IMG/VR virus record: IMGVR_UViG_3300042870_001314
Span: 1-21,510 of that record
Length of the DNA stretch: 21,510 bases
Source: a virus
Direction: 5' to 3' (one strand)
This document shows, piece after piece, positions 6,131 to 13,024 of this stretch. The translations under genes and the position numbers were made by a program. Numbering within the stretch: position 1 is the first letter of the stretch; each line of letters opens with the position of its first letter. The notes beneath the pieces were generated by a model. That model made no database searches. It was not told where the DNA came from and saw only the letters and a program-made list of their open reading frames with translations.

Positions 6131-6445
6131 ATGGAATACGCACTGAACACCGAGACAAGAATGAACCCAAGCAACCCATCAGCGGCGACGTACTACGACG
6201 AGCGGGTTTGCATCTACGTCATCGACGTAACCCGCGACCCAGCACGGCCAAGCCTGCGGGTATACACGAGCTACGGCAGCGCCACCCACGCCGTAGGCGA
6301 CAGGCTGGACATGCGCTCCAGCCTCCAGCCAAACCGCAGCCTCTGCGGATACCGAGGAGCGACCGTAGTAGCGGTCATCGACACCGACGGCACCACTACC
6401 GGCACCCTTCCAACCCGAGGCCTTCCCCACTGGGTTGCCAAGTAA
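6131..6445 (+). CDS. Phage paralogue protein 1 (tandem pair)
   Basis: 104 residues, function unknown. Has an N-terminal segment MEYALNTETRMNP, a strand CIYVIDVTRD, then LRVYTSYGSATHAVGDRLDM, RSSLQPNRSLCGYRGA and the C-terminal signature VVAVIDTDGTTTG followed by GLPHWVAK. The next gene has the same segments in order, showing a gene duplication. The sequence suggests a compact beta-rich domain. AAGGAG is placed about ten bases before the ATG. First gene of the operon driven by promoter C. No enzyme motif seen; the name is structural only. Confidence 0.75.
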   Translation: MEYALNTETRMNPSNPSAATYYDERVCIYVIDVTRDPARPSLRVYTSYGSATHAVGDRLDMRSSLQPNRSLCGYRGATVVAVIDTDGTTTGTLPTRGLPHWVAK

Positions 6446-6471
6446 CACCCACAACAAACAAGGAGCAAAGC

Positions 6472-6840
6472 ATGACTACCCACTACGCATACAACACGCA
6501 AGAGAAGATCAACCCGACAGGCGAACGCGCTGCACGCGAAACACAAGCTCGTTCAACCATCTACATCATCAACGTCAGCAAAGACTTTGTTCATGCACCG
6601 AAGTCTGTCGATGGTATTCGCAGAGGACGCGGAAGCTTTGCTACGCAAAAGCTGCGTGTCTATGTTCAATACGGCTCGGCAGAAATGCGTGTCGGCTGGA
6701 GATTCGCAGTTCGTTCGTCGCTCAATCACCGCATCTTGTGTTCTGCTCAGGGAGCAGAAGTAGTAGGGGTCATCGACACCGACGGCACCGTCTCCGGTGA
6801 GATTCCTAACCGCATGCTGCCTTGGTGGGTTGCCAAGTGA
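6472..6840 (+). CDS. Phage paralogue protein 2 (tandem pair)
   Basis: 122 residues, clearly homologous to the preceding protein: MTTHYAYNTQEKINP, TIYIINVSKDF, LRVYVQYGSAEMRVGWRFAV, RSSLNHRILCSAQGA, VVGVIDTDGTVSG and MLPWWVAK align with the first copy. An extra basic insertion (KSVDGIRRGRGSFATQK, about 42-58) replaces the short ARPS linker. The two genes share a 21-base identical run around the IDTDGT codons. AAGGAGC is eight bases before the ATG. Its stop overlaps the next GTG. Function unknown; divergence of the insertion suggests the copies no longer do identical jobs. Confidence 0.75.
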   Translation: MTTHYAYNTQEKINPTGERAARETQARSTIYIINVSKDFVHAPKSVDGIRRGRGSFATQKLRVYVQYGSAEMRVGWRFAVRSSLNHRILCSAQGAEVVGVIDTDGTVSGEIPNRMLPWWVAK

Positions 6841-7007
6841 GTTACCTGATGCCGAAGACGGGCGAGCGGTTTGAGTACGCCGGGGAAACCCACACGCTTG
6901 CCAGATGCCGGATGGTCGACGGCAGGTTCGTTTATGACTTGACCAGCAACCGCACCGGGCGCATCGTCCTTGGTGTGAAGATCGAAGACTTTGGAAAGGA
7001 AGCCTGA
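6837..7007 (+). CDS. Small hypothetical protein, 56 residues
   Basis: Reads MSYLMPKTGERFEYAGETHT and continues as short alternating strands (LARCRMVDGRFVYDLTSNRT, GRIVLGVKIEDF). It looks like a small beta barrel or Tudor/SH3-like fold, but this is a guess from pattern. The GTG start is taken from the GTGA overlap with the paralogue stop; ATG 6849 is an alternative. Ends TGATG into the next gene. Part of the promoter C operon. Confidence 0.6.
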   Translation: MSYLMPKTGERFEYAGETHTLARCRMVDGRFVYDLTSNRTGRIVLGVKIEDFGKEA

Positions 7008-7336
7008 TGGGGATTTCAATATCGGTGTCATGCGAGACCGCGCAGGAATGGAACGCGCTTGAGTCAGAGGGTTTCTACTCCGCTGACATGGGGTACTCCT
7101 CATGGGCCAACGTGCTGGAGTGCTTCAACTTGACCGTCGAAGATCAGGTCGTGGGTTCGCTCCCTGCTGAAGCGTTTCTTGATAGCGGCGTTGACCCGCT
7201 TGCTCAAGCAGGCCGCTACGAATCGACTTGGGTTGTTGGAGGCGGGTGGCAGAACGTGACAGCGCGTAGAGTTGCGGACGTGATCAGGGTTGCTACTGTG
7301 GCCCGCCAACTAAGAAGGGAAGTCGTGTGGGCTTAG
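7007..7336 (+). CDS. Hypothetical protein, 109 residues
   Basis: Starts MGISISVSCETAQEWNALES. The sequence has a strand, an acidic helix, then WANVLECFNLTVEDQVVGSL, and a basic C-terminal helix (ARRVADVIRVATVARQLRRE). No recognised motif. The ATG overlaps the previous stop (TGATG). GGAAAGGAAG lies upstream as a ribosome-binding site. Its 3' end overlaps the next gene by ten bases, so it is translationally linked on both sides. Confidence 0.65.
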   Translation: MGISISVSCETAQEWNALESEGFYSADMGYSSWANVLECFNLTVEDQVVGSLPAEAFLDSGVDPLAQAGRYESTWVVGGGWQNVTARRVADVIRVATVARQLRREVVWA

Positions 7337-7551
7337 AACCGGTAGAAGGTTCAATCGAACAGGCGCTCTATAACTGGAATGGTTATGGGGCGTACATTGT
7401 TCTGACCGCCAAAGACTACGAGCGGGTCGTTGCGAAACTGACTGAGCTGGAGTTGCTGGAGCCGGTGCTTGGAATGGACATGGTGGTCCTGCCCTGTTTT
7501 CTTGACATTCCTGACTACGATGATGCGGATGGATCGCAGGGAGATACCTGA
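7327..7551 (+). CDS. Small acidic hypothetical protein, 74 residues
   Basis: Begins MGLEPVEGSIEQALYNWNGY, followed by a strand GAYIVLTAKDYERVV, a helix AKLTELELLEPVLGM, and an acidic tail (DIPDYDDADGSQGD). Overall pI is clearly low. AGAAGGGAAG precedes the GTG by four bases. No homologous family recognised. It overlaps the preceding gene and ends 70 bases before the methyltransferase start. Confidence 0.6.
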   Translation: MGLEPVEGSIEQALYNWNGYGAYIVLTAKDYERVVAKLTELELLEPVLGMDMVVLPCFLDIPDYDDADGSQGDT

Positions 7552-7621
7552 TCGCAGGCATCTCCCTGACCGCAGACAGTTTCCTCGCAATACAACTGAT
7601 CGAAGGAAGGCACGCAGACGC

Positions 7622-8185
7622 ATGGAAGTTTTCACCTATTGGGGCCACGTTCTTGCTTACGCTGACTTCGAGTACAACACAACTCGTTTGAACGAGCGGG
7701 CGGTTGAGATTCCTATTGTTCGCCACTGGTTGAAAACTGGGTCGATCCTTGAGGTTGGCAACGTACTCGGCCATTACCCTGAAGCACCTGAACGCGCTGT
7801 CGTAGATCGCTGGGAGCAAGCGCCGGGCGTGGAGAACATTGACGTATTCGATGTGGCTGGTTCGTGGGATCAGATATTTTCTATCTCAACGCTGGAGCAT
7901 GTTCGTTGGGACGAGAAACCTCGTGAGCCGGGCGGGTCGGTTGCGGCGATACATCATCTCCGCTCTGTGCTTGCACCGGGCGGGCGGCTACTCGTGACTG
8001 TCCCTACGGGGTGCAACCCGCCTTTGGACGAGTGGCTTGCTGCGGGCGAGACGGGCGTTGATCGTGCTTGCACGTTGGTCAGGGATGGAGCGCATTGGCG
8101 GCAAACCTCTGAGGTTCAGATTCTCCCCTATGGGCAAGCAGCAGGCTGGGCTGAGTCTGTTTGGGTTGGCGAGTGGAGCGCGTAA
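7622..8185 (+). CDS. Class I SAM-dependent methyltransferase
   Basis: 187 residues. Motif I SILEVGNVLGHY at about 41-52 (SAM-binding loop), a motif IV-like strand DQIFSISTLEHV about 83-94, and LAPGGRLLVTVPTG about 117-130 typical of type 11/12 methyltransferases. NERAVEIPIVRHWL just before motif I is a common lead-in in phage members of this group. Substrate unknown: small molecule, glycan or nucleotide are all possible. ATG 7622 is selected with GAAGGAAGG upstream (11-base spacing). In-frame ATG 7529 would add a striking repeat of Asp-Arg-Arg (DRREIPDRRHLPDRR), which cannot be dismissed. Followed by a sulfotransferase-like gene, suggesting surface modification. Confidence 0.8.
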   Translation: MEVFTYWGHVLAYADFEYNTTRLNERAVEIPIVRHWLKTGSILEVGNVLGHYPEAPERAVVDRWEQAPGVENIDVFDVAGSWDQIFSISTLEHVRWDEKPREPGGSVAAIHHLRSVLAPGGRLLVTVPTGCNPPLDEWLAAGETGVDRACTLVRDGAHWRQTSEVQILPYGQAAGWAESVWVGEWSA

Positions 8186-8682
8186 GCGATCATGTGAATG
8201 TGGTTGTTACCGGACCGGCGGGGTCGGCAACCCGGTTTGTGTCTAGGTGGTTGGAAGCGAATCCTGCGGTGGTGGCCCGGCATTGGTCGATGCCGTCCGG
8301 GGATAAGTGGATGTCGCATTGGCCGACGGACTTTGACTTTGACGGGGAGTGGCCGGAGGCGGTTGTTCTGGTGTTGAGGTCTTTCGAGTCAACGATTGGT
8401 TCGCAGGTGGATCGTGGTATTGCTTCTTGTCGTGAGGAGGCTGAAGCGAATATTGTGCAGGCGCAGATGCGGGTGTTGACTTGGTCGGTTGCTCGTGGCA
8501 TCCCCTTGTACCCGTTGATCTATGAGGAAATCTTGGTGGCTCCGGCGAGCTTTGCGGCGTTGTTTCGTTGGTTGGATGTGGAGCCGGTGGAGTGTCCCGA
8601 GCCGGTGGTTGACGGCAATGTGAAGCATCGGGTGGTTGAAAAGAAATCTTGTTATTTGTTTGGCCGTGACTTGAATCTGTAG
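8173..8682 (+). CDS. Sulfotransferase-like P-loop protein
   Basis: 169 residues. VVVTGPAGSATRFVSRWLEA at about 11-30 matches the 5'-phosphosulfate-binding loop of sulfotransferases (TGxxGSGTR type), and VLRSFESTIGSQVDR at 67-81 has the Arg and Ser spacing of the 3'-phosphate site (R69, S77). A downstream PLYPLIYEEILVAPASF fits the usual strand plus helix. The domain is short compared with cellular sulfotransferases (over 250 residues), so a minimal or noncanonical activity is possible. Start uncertain: GTG 8173 is used; TTG 8161 and GTG 8194 are in frame. It overlaps the methyltransferase end. The stop codon TAG lies in the left arm of the promoter D operator. Confidence 0.6.
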   Translation: MERVSDHVNVVVTGPAGSATRFVSRWLEANPAVVARHWSMPSGDKWMSHWPTDFDFDGEWPEAVVLVLRSFESTIGSQVDRGIASCREEAEANIVQAQMRVLTWSVARGIPLYPLIYEEILVAPASFAALFRWLDVEPVECPEPVVDGNVKHRVVEKKSCYLFGRDLNL

Positions 8683-8698
8683 ACTGACGTGCTACAGT
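8644..8698 (+). promoter_or_regulatory. Promoter D with dyad operator
   Basis: AAATCTT 8644-8650, twenty bases, -35 TTGAAT 8671-8676, 16-base spacer, -10 TACAGT 8693-8698. Dyad CTGTAG (8677-8682)-N9-CTACAG (8692-8697) is perfect. The whole element to 8682 is inside the 3' end of the upstream gene. TACAGT is six bases from ATG 8705, predicting a leaderless message. Confidence 0.65.
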
Positions 8699-8704
8699 AA
8701 CGGC

Positions 8705-8872
8705 ATGGACACCACCACAACAACCACCCGCCGCACCGCTAACAGCGGGCGGACCATCGCCGCACAGACCTCTGGCGCTTGCGGCTACTGCGGTTGCATC
8801 CGGGTCATCCCCGCACACCGCGCCGATACGCTGGCACCCCGCGCGGTGGTGACCTGCGGCCACGGTTCCTGA
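8705..8872 (+). CDS. Small Cys-containing peptide, 55 residues, possible zinc ribbon
   Basis: Encodes MDTTTTTTRRTANSGRTIAA, then ACGYCGC and near the end VTCGHGS. Four Cys (26, 29, 31, 51) plus His53 give a C-x2-C...C-x-H arrangement consistent with a small metal-binding knuckle. The N-terminus is Thr-rich and then basic. It has its own promoter with the dyad operator and an exact six-base -10 to ATG gap. There is no ribosome-binding site, as expected for leaderless translation. Ends about 100 bases before the portal gene. Function unknown; the dedicated regulated promoter argues that it is real. Confidence 0.6.
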   Translation: MDTTTTTTRRTANSGRTIAAQTSGACGYCGCIRVIPAHRADTLAPRAVVTCGHGS

Positions 8873-8958
8873 ACCAAGGCCGCAGGCACGCCGCTAGTAG
8901 CGGACGGGCCTACACCTATAGCCCCCCAACTAACACGGTCCCGGTCCGGGCTGGGGAG

Positions 8959-8964
8959 TACAGT
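8959..8964 (+). promoter_or_regulatory. -10 box of leaderless portal transcript
   Basis: TACAGT followed by six bases (TAGCCC) and ATG 8971. There is no dyad and no TTG-type -35 here, unlike promoters A, C and D. No ribosome-binding site precedes the portal ATG. Upstream 8873-8958 holds only a short CCGC-TAGTA-GCGG hairpin. Confidence 0.45.
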
Positions 8965-8970
8965 TAGCCC

Positions 8971-10863
8971 ATGCCTCGCGCTTCAAGATGGAACCAACAG
9001 ACCGCCGCCGAGTTTGCGATGATCGCGCCGCAACCAAATATTGCATCGGTGTCTTCGGCGGCGCTGTCACGAATTGACGCTTGGACCGTCCCTGCTCGTA
9101 AAGGCCACGAGTGGCAGCGGGATGCGTTTTCGTTTAACGAGTTGATTGGCGAGATCGGCTACCTCAACAATTTGGTTGCGAATCTGGTTTCGACTTGTGA
9201 GCTTCGCGTGGTGGAAAGCAAAATCGGGGTTGACGGTTTGGAGATGGACGAGTCAACTGACCCTCGTGCCGTTCGCGTTATGGAAGCGTTTACCGGACCG
9301 CAGGGCGGGCAGAAAGAACTGAAACGCCGAGCGGCAATGCATTTGCAAATAGCTGGTGAGAGTTATCTGTTGGGGACACCGCTCAAAGATAAGTTTGACC
9401 GGGCCGCAGGGTTCTTGTGGGAGTTCTTGTCCACCGAGGAGATCCGTGTCACCGCAGGTCAGGGCGGGCAACGGATCAAACGAAACGCCAGCGGGCTATC
9501 CGATGGCGACGCAGGCTTCGTTGATGTTGAAGCGTTTATCGCACGGCTGTGGCGACCGGACCCGAGGTATTCTTTGCGGGCTGATTCACCGATGAAACGT
9601 GTGTTGCCGATCTGCCGTGAACTAGTTGTCCTATCGGAGGTCGTTGATTCAATCGCTAAGTCGCGGCTCTCGTCTGGCATGTTGTTTATCCCAGAGGAGA
9701 TGAGCTTTGGTCCTATCAACGAGACTGAAGCGCCAAACGACTCCGATGACTTTGACGAGTTCATTGGGACGCTCGTGGAACATATGTCTGCTCCGGTTAG
9801 GGATCGTACCTCTGCGGCTGGGTTGGTCCCGCTAGTTGTTCGTGGCGCTGCGGAGTACGGCGACAAGATCAGGCTCGTTCAGTTGGCGCAGGATTTGGAT
9901 TCGACGTTCCACGACCTCCGCATGGAGTTGTTGGATCGGCTGGCTAAAGGGTTGGACGCGCCGCCGGAGATCATTGGTGGCAAGGCGGGGTTGAACCACT
10001 GGTCTAGCTACAACGTCGATGCCGACCTAATTGGTAAGCATGTGAATCCGGTTGGCGAGATGATCGCAGAGTTCATAACGGTCGCGTACCTGCGTCCGAT
10101 GCTCGCAGAGTTCGAACATGTATCTGACGAGGACGTTCAACGGTTTGAGTTGGTCTTCGATTCACGGGTGTTGACCGCCCGGCAGGATGAGGGTCCAGCG
10201 GCCACTGGCGCGTGGGACCGCTTGGCCCTTTCTGACGTTTCGTATTTGCGGGCCAACGGGTTTCAGTTAGAGGACTACCCGTCTGAGGATGAGCGGCGGC
10301 GGCGCACGCTAGAAAAAGTTTTGATGGCCGACCCCGGAACTTATGGGCCACTGCTCCTCCCCGAGCTATACCCCGAGCTGGGCTACCTGTTCGCTGGCGT
10401 AGCGCCTACTCCATCCTCTAGTCCCGCACAGGCCGCTCCTGTGGCCGCTGTTCCCCCCGACCCGGCGGCAGCGATGCTTCCACCGGCGGAACCATCCGTG
10501 GCCCCGTCTGCGGGGACAGAGCCGTCTGTGGCGGCAACGGGTGACCTAGTAGACAAGTTGACCGGGGCGGCGGACGTGGCCCTTGTGAAAGCGCTTGGAG
10601 CGGGGCAGGAAACAGGCGGCTGGGAAGAGTTCAAAGCGGTGGCAGGCGTGTTCGTTTCCGATTGGTTATTGGCGACGGGCTTTGAGCCGGTAATGGCTGC
10701 GACGGTTACGGAGAACGTTTTGGATTCCGTTATGCTCTCTCTGGATTCCTTTACACATCAAGTTTCTGTGCAGGGTGGGGTTTTGGAAGTTCCGCAAGAG
10801 GTGGTGTTGATTCCATTGCGGCGCGCGTTAGCGACGTTTGCAAATATGGAAACGGCAAGCTGA
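8971..10863 (+). CDS. Phage portal protein
   Basis: 630 residues, the usual size for actinophage portals. It forms the dodecameric DNA gate at one capsid vertex and binds the packaging motor. Support: N-terminal FNELIGEIGYLNNLVANLVS and TCELRVVES, ELKRRAAMHLQIAGESYLLG in the wing, VEAFIARLWRPDPRYSLRAD with SPMKRVLPICRELVVLSEVV, and a stem-region block HDLRMELLDRLAKGLDAPPE preceding IIGGKAGLNHWSSYNVDADL, which is a portal hallmark. A Pro/Ala-rich linker (about 465-525) separates a C-terminal helical domain (about 525-630). The gene lies directly before the MuF-like gene (TGATG overlap). The start is leaderless-type. No terminase gene precedes it, which is unusual. Confidence 0.88.
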   Translation: MPRASRWNQQTAAEFAMIAPQPNIASVSSAALSRIDAWTVPARKGHEWQRDAFSFNELIGEIGYLNNLVANLVSTCELRVVESKIGVDGLEMDESTDPRAVRVMEAFTGPQGGQKELKRRAAMHLQIAGESYLLGTPLKDKFDRAAGFLWEFLSTEEIRVTAGQGGQRIKRNASGLSDGDAGFVDVEAFIARLWRPDPRYSLRADSPMKRVLPICRELVVLSEVVDSIAKSRLSSGMLFIPEEMSFGPINETEAPNDSDDFDEFIGTLVEHMSAPVRDRTSAAGLVPLVVRGAAEYGDKIRLVQLAQDLDSTFHDLRMELLDRLAKGLDAPPEIIGGKAGLNHWSSYNVDADLIGKHVNPVGEMIAEFITVAYLRPMLAEFEHVSDEDVQRFELVFDSRVLTARQDEGPAATGAWDRLALSDVSYLRANGFQLEDYPSEDERRRRTLEKVLMADPGTYGPLLLPELYPELGYLFAGVAPTPSSSPAQAAPVAAVPPDPAAAMLPPAEPSVAPSAGTEPSVAATGDLVDKLTGAADVALVKALGAGQETGGWEEFKAVAGVFVSDWLLATGFEPVMAATVTENVLDSVMLSLDSFTHQVSVQGGVLEVPQEVVLIPLRRALATFANMETAS

Positions 10864-12485
10864 TGGCAACTCGCAAAGTTCAGCTACCGGCTAGGAACCA
10901 GAATCTCACTCGGCTGAGATTGCGGCAGGCTACAAGCGAAGCCTTTGATGCTTCACGGTCAAAGTTGCGGGCGGCGGTGATGGCTTCAGAGCCGGGGGTT
11001 TACTCGGCGGCGGAGCTATGGGATGACTCGTGGTGGGTTGAGGCCACGGATAAGTTCGTGGCCCCGGTCTTGTGGGATGCGTATATGCGGGCGGCGTTTC
11101 TAACGTTGCCTCCCGATACAAAGACTGTCCCGCCGTGGGTGCTGTGGTCTGCGGAGACTTCGTGGCGCGCGCAAGTCAACAGGGTTCGGCATCTTGCTGT
11201 CACGGTTGGCAAGCGGGTTGCTGTTCTAGCGGATACCGGACAGGGCGAAACCCGTGGGTGGATGTTGGAGCAGCTTGGACTTGTAGCGGCGGCTGGACCT
11301 TTGTCTGCGGGTATCGAAGATGGTGTGGTTTTGACGGAGGGCGACGCAGCGGATCAAGGCGGGCTGTCTGCGGGTGCGGAGTTGCAGCAGGGGTTTAAGA
11401 CTTGGGTTGCGGCTGGCGCTAATACCAGACCTACTCATCTGGATGCTGACGGGCAGGTCGTTGGCTTTGACGAGATGTTTATGGTTGGCGGCGAGGAGTG
11501 CGAATTCCCCGGCGACCCTGCGTTGTCGGATGCTGAAGCTATTAACTGCCAGTGTGAAACCGATTACGAGATGGAAGATCCAAGGGCCACGGTCCTTGGT
11601 GAGGATTGGTCGGTGGTTGCGGCGGCAGCGGAGGACGGTGCGGTTGGTTCAGCGGTACTTGAATCTGGCGGGCAGCAAGTTCTTGATGCTTTGGCAAATG
11701 GCGAACTGAGACCGTTAAGCAATTTTGCTGACAGAGAACTAAGGGCGGCGTGGAAATCTGAACTGGGTTTGCCCAAAGACGTTCGTTTCGTGCCTACAGC
11801 TCCTGTTAGAGGTATTGAGGTTGCAGCCACTCGGGTTCAGGCGGCGGTCGACGAAGTCATTAGTACGGTTGAAGGACTTCACGGTGTCCCTGCTGGTACT
11901 CCAGACGTCACGTTTCATGTTTTAACTGGTGAAGGGCAGGGCAATTTTGTCCGTTTACTTGATAACGAAACTGGCGACTTGTTGAGCTACATTTCGATTA
12001 AAGATGGGGCCACAAATCTGAACACGGTTGCTCACGAGATTGGGCATTATATGGACTGGGGAGATATTGGAACAGCGCCCGGCGGCTACGGCACCGGAGT
12101 CTGGAGCGCTGAAGCAGGGCTGTCTGGTGCGAGCGCTGAAATGGCTGGGGTCTTGGAGGCGCTGTACGCAACACCTGAAATTGAATCGCTGATTGCTTTG
12201 CGGGCGGCGGCGATTGATCAGGGTTCGTTTATCTATGACGGGTTCAGGATGAGAGGCGCGGCAATAACCGCGCATACGGATTACCTGTTGAAGCCGGTCG
12301 AAGTCTTCGCAAGGGCTTATGCACAATTTGTAGCGGTTGAAAGTGGCAACGTCGCGATGCTTGCAGAGCTGGCTCTGATGCAGACTCCAGAGATTGCAGC
12401 CATTTCATATGTGTGGAGCGATGCGGCGTTTGGCCCAGTACGCGAAGCGATCCGTAAAGCTTTACGTCTATCTGGTGTGGCATAA
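10863..12485 (+). CDS. MuF-like minor head protein fused to a zincin metallopeptidase
   Basis: 540 residues. The N-terminal 240 are MuF/SPP1 gp7-like: helical, then FKTWVAAGANTRPTHLDADG at about 178-197, GFDEMFMVGGEE, and a paired-Cys end AEAINCQCETDYEM (Cys229, Cys231). This domain sits near the portal and is packaged. The C-terminal half (about 300-540) has VAHEIGHYMDWG with HExxH at 391-395 and a likely third ligand Glu480 in LKPVEVFARAYAQFV, the layout of zincin peptidases linked to polyvalent proteins. MuF proteins often carry toxin or enzyme domains that may be ejected into the host. Overlaps portal stop TGATG. Substrate and whether it is injected are inferred, not shown. Confidence 0.75.
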   Translation: MATRKVQLPARNQNLTRLRLRQATSEAFDASRSKLRAAVMASEPGVYSAAELWDDSWWVEATDKFVAPVLWDAYMRAAFLTLPPDTKTVPPWVLWSAETSWRAQVNRVRHLAVTVGKRVAVLADTGQGETRGWMLEQLGLVAAAGPLSAGIEDGVVLTEGDAADQGGLSAGAELQQGFKTWVAAGANTRPTHLDADGQVVGFDEMFMVGGEECEFPGDPALSDAEAINCQCETDYEMEDPRATVLGEDWSVVAAAAEDGAVGSAVLESGGQQVLDALANGELRPLSNFADRELRAAWKSELGLPKDVRFVPTAPVRGIEVAATRVQAAVDEVISTVEGLHGVPAGTPDVTFHVLTGEGQGNFVRLLDNETGDLLSYISIKDGATNLNTVAHEIGHYMDWGDIGTAPGGYGTGVWSAEAGLSGASAEMAGVLEALYATPEIESLIALRAAAIDQGSFIYDGFRMRGAAITAHTDYLLKPVEVFARAYAQFVAVESGNVAMLAELALMQTPEIAAISYVWSDAAFGPVREAIRKALRLSGVA

Positions 12486-12492
12486 TTTTTCT

Positions 12493-12669
12493 ATGCCTGA
12501 TATGCCGCCGATGCCGCCGATAGACGTTGTGGATTTCGATGACCTGACTTCGGCGGAGCAGGAAGCGGCGTTGGACCGTTTGTTTGGAACGTCTGGTGTT
12601 GCGATGTTGGGGCGAGAGGTGTTCTTGGGTTTGTCGGACGGGGACGCTGAGTTGGAGATCGAGATATAG
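12493..12669 (+). CDS. Small acidic hypothetical protein, 58 residues
   Basis: Starts MPDMPPMPPIDVVDFDDLTS; a Met/Pro-rich leader is followed by an acidic helix (SAEQEAALDRLFG) and ends AELEIEI. It could be a peptide that binds a neighbouring head protein, but no family is recognised. CATAAT is six bases before the ATG, close to the leaderless geometry but one base off TANNNT. The upstream stop is only seven bases away, so reinitiation is also possible. The terminator hairpin begins six bases after its stop. Confidence 0.6.
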   Translation: MPDMPPMPPIDVVDFDDLTSAEQEAALDRLFGTSGVAMLGREVFLGLSDGDAELEIEI

Positions 12670-12674
12670 AATCG

Positions 12675-12704
12675 AAGAAGCCCCCCGTTGCCGGAGGGCT
12701 TCTT
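12675..12704. terminator. Bidirectional rho-independent terminator
   Basis: AAGAAGCCC (12675-12683) pairs with GGGCTTCTT (12696-12704), with CC/GG pairs above a mismatch and a short loop. Rightward it is followed by T; leftward by CTTCTTCG. It ends the portal/MuF operon and, on the opposite strand, the candidate leftward ncRNA. Confidence 0.7.
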
Positions 12705-12708
12705 TGCA

Positions 12709-12820
12709 GGTGTGGAGGCGGTCGCAGTGTTGTTTGCTGCTGCGGTGGTTGCTTATCGTCCTGCTCTGTATCGCCGGTGTTTGGGGCGGTCGCTGCGATG
12801 TTCTGCTGCGGTGGTTGCTT
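12709..12820 (+). repeat. Two imperfect tandem repeats within the candidate ncRNA
   Basis: Copies at about 12709-12754 and 12776-12820. On the + strand both run GGTGT...GGCGGTCGC...CTGCTGCGGTGGTTGCTT, period about 66 bases. The last 16-18 bases are identical. The repeats lie wholly within the leftward candidate ncRNA. Confidence 0.7.
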
Positions 12821-12843
12821 GCCGTTCCTGCGGTACAAGGTCT

Positions 12844-12898
12844 ACTGTAGCACACGCTTCTACAGGAGCAAGCCAATTAGGAAAGATTTCTGAGATTT
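12844..12898 (-). promoter_or_regulatory. Promoter E with dyad operator, leftward
   Basis: Read on the minus strand: AAATCTC and AAATCTT boxes at 20 and 11 bases before -35 TTGCTC (12871-12866), 16-base spacer, -10 TACAGT (12849-12844). Perfect dyad at 12845-12865 (CTGTAG-N9-CTACAG). TTGGCTTG at the -35 matches promoters C and F. Transcription is predicted toward the terminator at 12675. Confidence 0.6.
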
Positions 12899-13000
12899 CT
12901 TTTTGGCCCCAATTCCAGCCCCTGCAATTTGCTATCAACTAACCCATCCGAGACTTGGGTTTCTTCATAGTAAGGTCAGGCCACCCGCAACTAGCGCACC

Positions 13001-13014
13001 CGCCGTGTTACTCT
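13001..13014 (+). promoter_or_regulatory. Late-type promoter for protease/scaffold gene
   Basis: CCGTGTTACTCT with -10 TACTCT at 13009-13014, closely similar to CCGTGTACTCT at 15388-15398. ATG 13025 is ten bases from the -10, with CGGAG just ahead of it, so this message would have a very short leader. The region 12905-13000 holds AACCCA/TGGGTT (hairpin about 12943-12963) and nothing else recognisable. Confidence 0.4.
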
Positions 13015-13024
13015 CGGAGTCCAT

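Larger units (their letters stand above)
12675..12837 (-). ncRNA. Candidate leftward ncRNA driven by promoter E
   Basis: From the predicted start (12837) to the terminator hairpin there is no ATG or GTG on the minus strand; the only TTG (12838) lies at the very first position and would give a Pro/Gln-rich translation that runs through the terminator. The RNA contains two imperfect repeats beginning AAGCAACCACCGCAGCAG. Near the 5' end, AGGAACGGCAAGC resembles AGGAACGCAAGC in the candidate ncRNA at 3579. Target unknown; it lies antisense to no recognised gene. Confidence 0.42.

Noticed and set aside
12491-12838. Leftward Pro/Gln-rich ORF from TTG 12838
   Set aside because: Start would lie one base before the expected transcription start, and the frame runs through a terminator hairpin and antisense to a coding gene; the repeat explains its composition.
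12688-12942. Rightward ORF after the MuF operon terminator
   Set aside because: Its apparent repeat (AAVVAYR/AAVVACR) is simply the translated tandem DNA repeat of the leftward candidate ncRNA, and it has no ribosome-binding site or leaderless -10.
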